From NCBI GenBank assembly GCA_965249215.1, contig CBDFLN010000001.1, forward strand, positions 372,001 through 436,000: a stretch of 64,000 nucleotides of DNA, in the 5' to 3' direction. How positions within the stretch are numbered: the first letter of the stretch is position 1; each line of letters starts with the position of its first letter. The position numbers and the translations under genes are program-made. The notes beneath the pieces were generated by a model, which saw only the letters and a program-made list of their open reading frames with translations, was not told the origin of the DNA and searched no databases. Positions 26,189 to 33,772 of this stretch are shown here, in pieces. Origin of the DNA: G963667675 sp965249215. Lineage in GTDB: Bacteria > Chloroflexota > Dehalococcoidia > Lucifugimonadales > UBA3495.

Positions 26189-27289
26189 TTAAGGATCAAT
26201 GGTCTCAGTCGATGCCAGGTCGGAAATGGCGGCGTCGATTCGCTCCAGGGTGTTCCGCAGGTACACCTGGGCCCGTTCACTTCGATAGTCGCAGTATCCC
26301 CCGGTGACTATCCAGAAACCGAAGATTTCCAGCATCGAAAGACGGTAGTCGTGCCAGCACTCTTCGAACGAGTAGCCCCTTACGCCGCCCTCCTCTAGAA
26401 CAGAGTGGTATTGACGCACGAGCGCCAACTCCTCTTGCCTCCGTTGCTGCGGGGAAAACGCTTCGCTTATGAACGTCGCGACGTCGTACGCGCCGCGTCC
26501 CCGCACGCAAAACTCCCAGTCCGATACCACCACCGGCTCAGGGTCCGAACTATCGTAGAAGAAACAATTGTCCAGCCGGTAGTCCCCGTGAACAATCGTG
26601 CGGGGTGGCCTGGTCAGCCCGGCTTTTATCCTGTGCAATTCCGTGGGGAGACGGTCGCCCAGCAATCGCAAACCCCGCGGCATTCCGTCCCCGGCCTGGG
26701 CCAGCAACGAACTCCATGCTCCGTCGTACAGTTCCCGGTAGGTGCAGGCTTCGGCCTCTCTCCAAGGCATCCAGTCCAAGCGGTCCAGAAGCGGGTTGTC
26801 CCACCACGACGCCTGGAATCTGGCCAGCGCGCTAATGCATCGGCGCGCTTCCTCCACGGTGCAGCCTGCCACACTGTCCCCCTGGCGGGCATTACCCATG
26901 TCCTCCAGCAGCAGAACGCTGTCCGTGGTGTTCAGGTCCATTCCGCAATGGTAGCCGCGAGGGGTTCGCACCTGTACGCCGTCTGCCAGTTCCCGGTAGA
27001 ACATCACTTCTCGCCGGTTTTGCCCTAGCCTGTCGACTACCGTCCTCAGCAGCGGGTCTGTCGACGGGAGTTTTACTATGACCGTGCGCGGTAGGCCCCT
27101 GGACTCCAAATCCGTACCGGAGTCATAGTGAAGCCTCAGCCGGAACAGCTGGTTTATGAATCCCATGCCTTCAGCGATGGGTTCCACCGCATACCCCACC
27201 ACCGGAGGACCGCCGGGCTTCCGGTGGGCGTCCAGGGCCTCAGTCAACCAGCGGGGCGAGATTTCCCCTAGTTCTCTCGGAACCTTCAA
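26189..27289 (-). CDS. Aminoglycoside-phosphotransferase/EcKinase-like small-molecule kinase
   Basis: A protein-kinase-like phosphotransferase. The catalytic loop is IVHGDYRLDNCFF (HGDxxxxN) and the metal-binding Asp is in VVSDWEF. An N-terminal lobe Lys appears in TVIVKLPSTDP. Members phosphorylate small hydroxylated compounds, and some are linked to acyl-CoA metabolism. I start at TTG 27289 (LKVPRELGEISPRWLTEAL, a typical N-terminus); an upstream TTG at 27382 would overlap the methyltransferase gene and add an Arg-rich tail. It lies downstream of the methyltransferase on the same strand, possibly as one operon. Confidence 0.78.
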   Translation of the reverse strand: MKVPRELGEISPRWLTEALDAHRKPGGPPVVGYAVEPIAEGMGFINQLFRLRLHYDSGTDLESRGLPRTVIVKLPSTDPLLRTVVDRLGQNRREVMFYRELADGVQVRTPRGYHCGMDLNTTDSVLLLEDMGNARQGDSVAGCTVEEARRCISALARFQASWWDNPLLDRLDWMPWREAEACTYRELYDGAWSSLLAQAGDGMPRGLRLLGDRLPTELHRIKAGLTRPPRTIVHGDYRLDNCFFYDSSDPEPVVVSDWEFCVRGRGAYDVATFISEAFSPQQRRQEELALVRQYHSVLEEGGVRGYSFEECWHDYRLSMLEIFGFWIVTGGYCDYRSERAQVYLRNTLERIDAAISDLASTETIDP

Positions 27290-27362
27290 GCCGCTCTCTC
27301 GTTTCCCTGTAATTTCCAAAATAATTTCCGAATCGGCCTTGGCAGGCAACCTTGCCCTCCGC

Positions 27363-28079
27363 CTACCCGCCCTTGCGGGCAAAAAAGACGCAGTGGTCCA
27401 TTGGCTTGGGATCTTTGAAGTACATGACCCCTCCCAGTTTCCCTTCCTCTTCTGGGACTACTTTCAATCCCTGCCCCTCCAGGACGCCCAGCACCGCATC
27501 GACCTCGTATAGCTGAAAAGTCCTGTCTGCGCCGTAGTCCCTGTCATATACCCTGGCGACCCCGGTCCCGTACTTGAACATGAGCTGCAGGACGCCGCCC
27601 GCATTAAGCGCTCTGGCGAACTCAGGCAGCGTCACCCCCAGGGCTGTGTCCGGTTCGATGTGCTGGATTACCGCGTTGCAAACCACGAAGTCGAATTGGC
27701 CGTCTGGGTGACTGAGAGGCTCCCGGAGGTCCGCAACCGATACCCTGGAGGCTATCTCAGGGTGACGCTTCCGCGCCTCCGCTATGTTTTCCTCCACCGC
27801 GTCCAACCCGTACACGTCGTACCCTTTTTGCCAGTAGAAGTACACGTCCCGGGCCCCGGCGCCGCAGCCGGCGTCCAGTCCGCGGCATCCCGGCGGCACC
27901 AGTTCTTGGAGACGGTCCATCAGGTCCATATCTCCCTTTAGCCCAGGGTGTGACGCCTCCAAGTACACCGACTGGATGAAATTGTGGCTCACCTCGGCGT
28001 ACCGCTGGGCATGAGACCTGTAAAAGGACTCGGAAAAGTCCGGGGCGCCGGTTATTTCGGAAGCGTCGTTCGTGAACAT
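27363..28079 (-). CDS. Class I SAM-dependent methyltransferase
   Basis: A 238-residue Rossmann methyltransferase. Motif I is GLDAGCGAGARDVYFYW, motif II has the acidic Asp in YGLDAVEENIAEA, and motif IV is FDFVVCNAVIQHIEPD. The C-terminal part after FKYGTGVARVYDRDYG may hold the acceptor pocket. The acceptor is unknown. It sits between an SDR dehydrogenase and the phosphotransferase, all on the minus strand, which suggests joint expression. Confidence 0.85.
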   Translation of the reverse strand: MFTNDASEITGAPDFSESFYRSHAQRYAEVSHNFIQSVYLEASHPGLKGDMDLMDRLQELVPPGCRGLDAGCGAGARDVYFYWQKGYDVYGLDAVEENIAEARKRHPEIASRVSVADLREPLSHPDGQFDFVVCNAVIQHIEPDTALGVTLPEFARALNAGGVLQLMFKYGTGVARVYDRDYGADRTFQLYEVDAVLGVLEGQGLKVVPEEEGKLGGVMYFKDPKPMDHCVFFARKGG

Positions 28080-28119
28080 GGACTCTCAGACGCCAAAAGG
28101 GTCAATTAACTCTGCGGTC

Positions 28120-28827
28120 TTAGCGAGTGAAAAGGTCGATGAACTGTCCGGTCATAGCCGCGGGGGCGTAGGCCGCCAGGTACAAGGCCGCCTGCGCCAC
28201 CTGCTCCCCGCTCATCCACCCCGGGTCGCCCTCGGGACGGGCAGTCCGACCCATGTCGGTATCTACCCCGCCGGGATTAATGCCGTTGACTTTGATGCCG
28301 TGGGCGCGCAGTGAGCGGGCCAGCGAAATAGTATATCCCACCACGCCCCACTTCGACGCGGGGTAGGCCCCGTAATCCGCCGAGGGCTGCCCGACGGCCG
28401 ACGACCCTATGTTGATAATGACCCCCTGTTGTCTCTCCATCATGTGAGGCGCCGCGGCCCTGCACACCGCGTGCATCCCCCGCAGGTTGGTGTTCATCAC
28501 CTCGTCCCACTCCTCCATCGTGGTGGCCCAGACCTGCGTGTTGTAGTTCGTCACCCCGGAGTTGTTGACCAGCACGTCAATCCGGCCCCACCGCGCGATG
28601 ACCTCCTCCACCACCCCGGCTGCGTCATCCTCTCGCGTAACGTCCAGTATGCGCGCCTCAGCCTTCCCACCGCCGGCCCGTATCTCCTCCGCCGCATCGT
28701 CAAGCCGCTCCCTGTCCCGCCCGGTCACGACGGTCGACGCCCCCTCGCCCGCGAAGCACACGGCAATAGCGCGGCCGATACCCCGGCCGCCCCCCGTGAT
28801 CAATGCCACCTTATCTTCCAGCAGCAT
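28120..28827 (-). CDS. Short-chain dehydrogenase/reductase
   Basis: A classical SDR of 235 residues. The cofactor fold is LITGGGRGIGRAIAVCFAGE, the NNAG-like motif is VNNSGV, the catalytic Ser is in NIGSSAVG and the Tyr-Lys pair in YPASK. An Arg after the second strand (TGRDRERL) points to NADP(H). The start follows GGGAG at a good distance. It resembles 3-oxoacyl-ACP reductase FabG-type enzymes, but the pathway is unclear. Confidence 0.9.
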   Translation of the reverse strand: MLLEDKVALITGGGRGIGRAIAVCFAGEGASTVVTGRDRERLDDAAEEIRAGGGKAEARILDVTREDDAAGVVEEVIARWGRIDVLVNNSGVTNYNTQVWATTMEEWDEVMNTNLRGMHAVCRAAAPHMMERQQGVIINIGSSAVGQPSADYGAYPASKWGVVGYTISLARSLRAHGIKVNGINPGGVDTDMGRTARPEGDPGWMSGEQVAQAALYLAAYAPAAMTGQFIDLFTR

Positions 28828-28946
28828 ACGCTTCTCCCTGCCACTGCTAATGTTCTTCCGGCAGAGTGCCGGCGACCCGGTGGACCCATCGGACGCCGGT
28901 GGAGTCGCCGCGGCTGTACTGGGGTTTCCCGCCGCCGGCCCCTGGA

Positions 28947-30344
28947 CTAAATGCGCAGTTCCAATCGGGGTTTCAGCAGCCGGTCCGGCGTCCCCGTCTC
29001 CCGCATGAACCGGACCAGCAGTTGGTGCATCTCACTGGCAACGTCTTTGCGCGCCCCTATCACGTTCTGGGCCTGACCCGGGTCGGAGGGCAGGTGATAG
29101 AGCTGCGACACCCCCGGAAGGGAGCTGTAGAGCAAACTCCACTCTCCGGACGTAACGGTCGTAACCGGAGGCTCTTGCAGGGTGCGCAGCAGGTTGTCCA
29201 CCGAGTGCACCGGATCGCCGGGATTGGCGAAAGGAAGGCTGCTGACCACATAGTCGCGCCCGGAACGTGAGTGGTCCTGCATTGCCGGCGCAAGAGACCG
29301 GCCTTGCACGAACTCCGGGACATCGATGCCTAGCAAGTCTAGCACGGTGGGCATGACGTCGACGGCGGAACTCATGCCTTGGTACGCGCCGGGCGATACC
29401 CCGGGCGCGCGAATCAGCAGCGGCAAGTGGCAGATCTCCTCGTACAGAGGGGAATAACTCCACTGGGAACCGGGTTCGTCGTAGGGCCGGAGTGTCCCGT
29501 CCGGATACTTGTCCGAGCTCATCTTGCCGAACAGGCCGCCGTGTTCTCCGAAGTAGAAGCCGTGGTCTGTGGTGAATATGACAACTGTCCTATCGGCAAG
29601 CCCCATGTTCTCCACCGACTTCAGCAGGTAACCCAGCCACGTGTCCACCATGGTAATCTCGCCGCAGTAGGTGGCATGTCCCTTGCGGAGCTTGGCCTCC
29701 TCGTAGCCGGGCACGTCGTGCCAGTTGCCGTAAAGTGGCAGCACCAGCTCGCCGTCGTAGTCCGGCCAGTAAAGCTCGGTGTAATAGGGGGGAGCGTCCC
29801 AGGGTTCGTGGGGGTCCCACGTATCCACGTACAGAAAGAAGTCCTCCTTGTAGTGCCGCTGCAGCCACCGGATGGCCGTCATGAACGTCCGGGGGGCGTT
29901 CCTGTCCGATTCGTATCGCCACGCCTCCCGTACGTCCATGGACTCGTGATGGTACCCGGGCTCGGGAATCAAGGACCACAGCGTGTCCTGCCCCCGGTTC
30001 ATGAAGAAGGACTGAAATCCACGGTCATAGTTCATTCCGTCCCGCAGGTAGTAGGGCGTGTCCACCGCCGCCGCCGTGTGCATCCCGTGACCGGCCAGAA
30101 TCTCCGCCAGGGTGGTCGCGTTCGCCGGCAACGGCTCCCATCCCATGAAGGACATCGTCCAGCGCCCCGTATGATGGTCCGCCCTGGTCGGCATCGTCGG
30201 AAATGCGGCGGAGTAGTGCCGGTCGAAGCGCACCGCATTGGTCGCTAGAGCGTCCAGCGAGGGTGTCCTGATCTGGGTGTTGCCGTAAGCGCCTATGTGG
30301 TCGCGCCGGAACGTGTCCGCGACCATCCAGATGACGTTCATCAT
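28947..30344 (-). CDS. Sulfatase-fold hydrolase with Thr at the formylglycine position
   Basis: An alkaline-phosphatase-superfamily sulfatase of 465 residues. Metal ligands are visible in WMVADTFRRD near the N-terminus and in FTTDHGFYFGEHG. The activation motif that should read C/S-x-P-x-R reads T50-M-P-T-R54, followed by the family's Thr-Gly, so formylglycine cannot be made by the usual route. Either Thr acts directly, as in phosphatases of this fold, or sulfate-ester activity is lost. The start is the ATG pair at 30339-30344, preceded by GGAG; the longer frame to 30401 runs through tandem repeats. No signal peptide, so the enzyme is cytoplasmic. Confidence 0.85.
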   Translation of the reverse strand: MMNVIWMVADTFRRDHIGAYGNTQIRTPSLDALATNAVRFDRHYSAAFPTMPTRADHHTGRWTMSFMGWEPLPANATTLAEILAGHGMHTAAAVDTPYYLRDGMNYDRGFQSFFMNRGQDTLWSLIPEPGYHHESMDVREAWRYESDRNAPRTFMTAIRWLQRHYKEDFFLYVDTWDPHEPWDAPPYYTELYWPDYDGELVLPLYGNWHDVPGYEEAKLRKGHATYCGEITMVDTWLGYLLKSVENMGLADRTVVIFTTDHGFYFGEHGGLFGKMSSDKYPDGTLRPYDEPGSQWSYSPLYEEICHLPLLIRAPGVSPGAYQGMSSAVDVMPTVLDLLGIDVPEFVQGRSLAPAMQDHSRSGRDYVVSSLPFANPGDPVHSVDNLLRTLQEPPVTTVTSGEWSLLYSSLPGVSQLYHLPSDPGQAQNVIGARKDVASEMHQLLVRFMRETGTPDRLLKPRLELRI

Positions 30345-30350
30345 GCATCT

Positions 30351-30410
30351 CCTGCCAACAAACGCTAATGCCTGCCGATAAACGGCTATGCCTGCCAACA
30401 AACGCTAGTG
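30351..30410. repeat. Three 20-bp tandem repeats in the sulfatase leader
   Basis: Three head-to-tail units: CCTGCCAACAAACGCTAATG, CCTGCCGATAAACGGCTATG and CCTGCCAACAAACGCTAGTG. They begin directly at the ribosome binding site of the sulfatase-like gene and lie in the divergent region shared with the GMC oxidoreductase. Iterated operators or slippage of a leader are possible. There are no spacers, so this is not a CRISPR array. Confidence 0.8.
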
Positions 30411-30644
30411 AATGTATTATCACACACTGGATTCAGTGGAAAGAGCAACAACGGCCGGATTGGCCGGTACTGAAAACAGAGTCAGGCAACACACCCTTGC
30501 AGCGCTGCCGCAGCAACTGTTACAAATACCGGGGCCAGGTCGCGACGGGCATGGCGAATCCCGGGCCGGTGCACGGTCGCGATTGGGGCTTCCACCCGGG
30601 GCCTTCCAGGCAGGACTGGTCCTCCACCCAGTCATCGGAGCATT
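30411..30644. other. Divergent intergenic region
   Basis: About 230 bases between the repeats and the GMC oxidoreductase start. No gene and no strong promoter were recognised. Regulatory sites for both divergent genes would be expected here. Confidence 0.35.
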
Positions 30645-32195
30645 ATGGATAGGAAATACGACCATATAGTCGTCGGGGCAGGGTCAGCGGGCGCGGTCAT
30701 GGCGGCCCGCCTGTCCGAAGACAGCAGCCGGTCGGTCCTGCTTCTCGAGGCGGGAGGAGACTATCCCGCAACGGAGCGGATGCCCAATTCGGTGAAGTAC
30801 GCCTACGGGACTGGCGAGGCAATCTGGGACAGCAGCAACTTATGGAATTTTCGCGCCAGGGCTACCGATCTGGCCTGGATTGATATCCCTCGCGGCAAGG
30901 TCACCGGCGGCTCCAGCGCCGTCAACGATGCCCAGTTCCTGCGCGGCATGCCGGACGACTTTGACCGCTGGGCGGAGTGGGGAAACTCCGAATGGAGTTT
31001 CGAAAAGATATTCCCTTACCTGAATAAGCTGGAGGCGGACCAGGATTTCCAGAACGACTTCCATGGCGCCAGTGGCCCGGTCAGCTGCCGCAGGTATCAG
31101 CCTGGCCAATGGGGCCCCCACCAGCGGGCCTTCTACCAGGCGTGTCGAGACGCTGGCTTCCCCGATTGCCCGGACCACAATATGCCGGGCTCCACCGGCG
31201 TAGGCCCCCTCGCCTTCAACATCGCCGACCGTACACGCGTGAGCACCGCAATGGCCTACCTTGACCCTGTCCGCCACCGGCAGGGCCTCACCATTAGACC
31301 CGACTGCCTCGTCTCGGGAGTCATCTTCGACGGCCGCCGGGCCGTGGGACTGCGGGTCATCAGCGGTGACGAGCAGTTTTCTGTATATGGCGATGAAGTG
31401 ATCCTATGCGCTGGCGCAATAGGCACGCCCCATATCCTGGCCCTGTCGGGTATTGGGCCCGGAGACCAGTTGAGGGCCTTGGACATCCCCGTGGTTCAGG
31501 ACCTCCCCGGAGTGGGTCGCAACCTTCGCGATCACCCCGATGTTCCCATGGCCTGGCGCACCCGTGAAGGCTTCCCGTTGGACGTGGGCCAGGTGACCAG
31601 CGGCACCGTTACCCTGCGGTTTACCGCCACGGGTTCGCCCTTCGAGAACGATTTGGTCATCTACATGGGCAACTACCAGGCGGAGAAGCCCATGCGGGGG
31701 TTGGACCACCTTGACCCCGTGGGCGTCGGCGTAAGCATGGGCCTATACCTGGCATTGAGCCAGGGCGAGTTGCGCATCCGGTCCGCCGACCCCAGGCAAC
31801 CTCCCTATCTCGACTTCAACCTTCTGGACGACCCCTTCGACAGGTCCCGGCTCCGGGAAGGCATCAGGATTTGCGCAGGCCTCTTCAAGCATGAGGCCTT
31901 TGCCCCGATAATTCAGCAACGGTGCGCACCCCCGGACGACGTCCTCTACTCCGACGATGCCCTGGATTCCTGGATGATGCGGGAGCTGATTACCGCACAC
32001 CACGTATCCAGCACTTGTAAGATGGGTCCGTCCAATGACCCACTGGCTGTGGTGGACCAGTTTGGCAGGGTTTACGGCGTAGATGGACTGCGCGTCGTCG
32101 ACGCCTCCATCATGCCCGACACCGTCAGGGCTAACCTAAACCTCACGGTCATTGCCATGGGAGAGCGCGTAGCCGACTTTATCAAGGGCGTTTGA
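30645..32195 (+). CDS. GMC-family oxidoreductase (choline-dehydrogenase-like)
   Basis: A 516-residue FAD enzyme of the glucose-methanol-choline family. The FAD fold is HIVVGAGSAGAVMAARLSED, the first GMC signature lies around PRGKVTGGSSAVNDAQFLRG, and the second is GAIGTPHILALSGIGP. The C-terminal catalytic region holds HHVSSTCKMGP and the final NLNLTVIAMGERVADFI. Members oxidise alcohols such as choline to the aldehyde. It lies upstream of and in line with the glycine-betaine-type transporter, which fits a choline or related alcohol, but the substrate is inferred only. Confidence 0.9.
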   Translation: MDRKYDHIVVGAGSAGAVMAARLSEDSSRSVLLLEAGGDYPATERMPNSVKYAYGTGEAIWDSSNLWNFRARATDLAWIDIPRGKVTGGSSAVNDAQFLRGMPDDFDRWAEWGNSEWSFEKIFPYLNKLEADQDFQNDFHGASGPVSCRRYQPGQWGPHQRAFYQACRDAGFPDCPDHNMPGSTGVGPLAFNIADRTRVSTAMAYLDPVRHRQGLTIRPDCLVSGVIFDGRRAVGLRVISGDEQFSVYGDEVILCAGAIGTPHILALSGIGPGDQLRALDIPVVQDLPGVGRNLRDHPDVPMAWRTREGFPLDVGQVTSGTVTLRFTATGSPFENDLVIYMGNYQAEKPMRGLDHLDPVGVGVSMGLYLALSQGELRIRSADPRQPPYLDFNLLDDPFDRSRLREGIRICAGLFKHEAFAPIIQQRCAPPDDVLYSDDALDSWMMRELITAHHVSSTCKMGPSNDPLAVVDQFGRVYGVDGLRVVDASIMPDTVRANLNLTVIAMGERVADFIKGV

Positions 32196-32521
32196 CCCGG
32201 CGCAGGCAGGCCCTGTCCCGCGCCGGCATTTCGCCCGCGGGCGGTAGTCCTGGTCTTCAGATAGCTGCCTCGGATTGCATCCCTTAGCAAGCCCCGCCCG
32301 GTCGCGCCCCGGCCCACAATGTTATAATTGGCGTTTCCCTGTCCAAAAACACCTGTTGGTTGGGCTGATTTGGCCGGCGGCGCTTCATTCCGGCCAACGG
32401 CAAAATCTAAATCGCCGGAAGAACGCCAACCCTACCCCTGGGGCTGGGGAATCCCCCTCGAGCAGCCTGCCTGCCGACCCTACCGGCGTCGCCGCCTTTC
32501 TGACAAAGCGGGAGTCGAACC
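32196..32521. other. Intergenic region upstream of the betaine transporter
   Basis: About 325 bases. It contains TATAAT at 32323-32328 without a recognisable -35 box. The ribosome binding site GGGAG at 32510-32514 stands 7 bases before an ATC codon that is the likely start of the ATPase gene. No gene was seen. Confidence 0.4.
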
Positions 32522-33772
32522 ATCGGAGACTCGTCAAGAGAATACACCGCCTCCGGGCCGTCCGGTCAATCCGGCGCAGACGCCGGCTCTAGACTGGTAT
32601 GCCAAAACCTGTGGAAGGTGTTTGGCGACGGCGGCTCCGATCTCGCGGACTCCGTCGACCCTGCCCTGTCCAGGGAAGAGGTGTTGGCACAGACAGGCTG
32701 CGTTCTCGCAGTACGGGACGTCTCCTTCCGAGTGCGCGAAGGAGAGACCTTCGTCATCATGGGCCTCTCCGGCAGCGGCAAGTCAACCCTCGTTCGCTGT
32801 CTCAGCCGGCTTATAGAACCCACCCGCGGCCAGGTCCGCTTGGACGGCGAGGACATGCTCGCCATGAATAAGCAACAGCTTCGGGACATTCGTCGCCACA
32901 AGATGGGCATGGTCTTCCAGCACTTCGGCAACTTCCCCCACAAACGGGTCATGGAAAACGTGGTCTACGGTTTGCAAGTCCAGGGCATCGACAAAGTTAC
33001 TCAGCAGGAGCGGGCCGCGGAAGTCATCGAGCTGGTGGGCCTCTCAGGATGGGAAGAACGCTACCCCCACGAGTTGAGCGGCGGAATGCAGCAGCGTGTT
33101 GGGTTGGCCCGCGCTCTGGCAGCCGACCCGGAGATCCTGCTGTTCGACGAGCCGTTCAGCGCTCTCGACCCCCTCATCAGGCGGGAGATGCAGGACCAAT
33201 TGATTGGCCTGCAGCAAATGGTCCAGAAAACGATGGTCTTCATAACCCACGATTTTCTCGAGGCCCTGAAGGTCGGCGACCGCGTGGCCATCATGAAAGA
33301 CGGCGAGTTCGTTCAGGTCGGAACTCCCGAGGAGTTGGTCTCCAACCCCATCGATGACTACGTTCGTGACTTCACCCGCGACGTCCCCCGCTCCAAGGTG
33401 CTTACCGCCCGCTCTGTAATGACCGCGCCCCAAGTCTACGCCGCAGCGGATGAGGGTCTGGCTGGCTTGATGGACCGGTTGGCCGCCCAGCAATGCGAAT
33501 GCGCAGTGGTGGTCGACGGGCAGGACCTTTTCGTCGGCGCCGTGCTTTTGGCCGATGTGCCAGGCAGCGGGGGCGCTAACTCCAGCGTCGCCTCCGTTAT
33601 GCGGGATTCCTGCCCAGTCGTCGAACCGGATACCCGCCTCGAACGGCTCATTCCCTTGGCCATCAACGGCGACTCCCCCATCGCTGTCCTGGACGGCGGC
33701 CGATGCGTCGGCACCATCAGCCGCGAGGCTGCAATGGCCGCTCTCATCAGCGACGAGGGCGTAGCAACGTGA
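32522..33772 (+). CDS. proV: Glycine betaine/proline ABC transporter ATPase, with unusual start
   Basis: The ATPase of a quaternary-amine importer (OpuAA/ProV type). Walker A is MGLSGSGKST, the signature is LSGGMQQR and Walker B is ILLFDEPFSALDP. Two C-terminal CBS domains begin near SVMTAPQVYAAADEG, as in osmoregulated OpuA systems. Homology to the family (LVCQNLWKVFGDGG) starts upstream of the first standard start codon, a GTG at 32618. In frame, back to a stop at 32501, the only well-placed start is ATC at 32522, with GGGAG seven bases upstream; CTG at 32594 is an alternative. It overlaps the permease gene by four bases (GTGA). Confidence 0.85.
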   Translation: MGDSSREYTASGPSGQSGADAGSRLVCQNLWKVFGDGGSDLADSVDPALSREEVLAQTGCVLAVRDVSFRVREGETFVIMGLSGSGKSTLVRCLSRLIEPTRGQVRLDGEDMLAMNKQQLRDIRRHKMGMVFQHFGNFPHKRVMENVVYGLQVQGIDKVTQQERAAEVIELVGLSGWEERYPHELSGGMQQRVGLARALAADPEILLFDEPFSALDPLIRREMQDQLIGLQQMVQKTMVFITHDFLEALKVGDRVAIMKDGEFVQVGTPEELVSNPIDDYVRDFTRDVPRSKVLTARSVMTAPQVYAAADEGLAGLMDRLAAQQCECAVVVDGQDLFVGAVLLADVPGSGGANSSVASVMRDSCPVVEPDTRLERLIPLAINGDSPIAVLDGGRCVGTISREAAMAALISDEGVAT

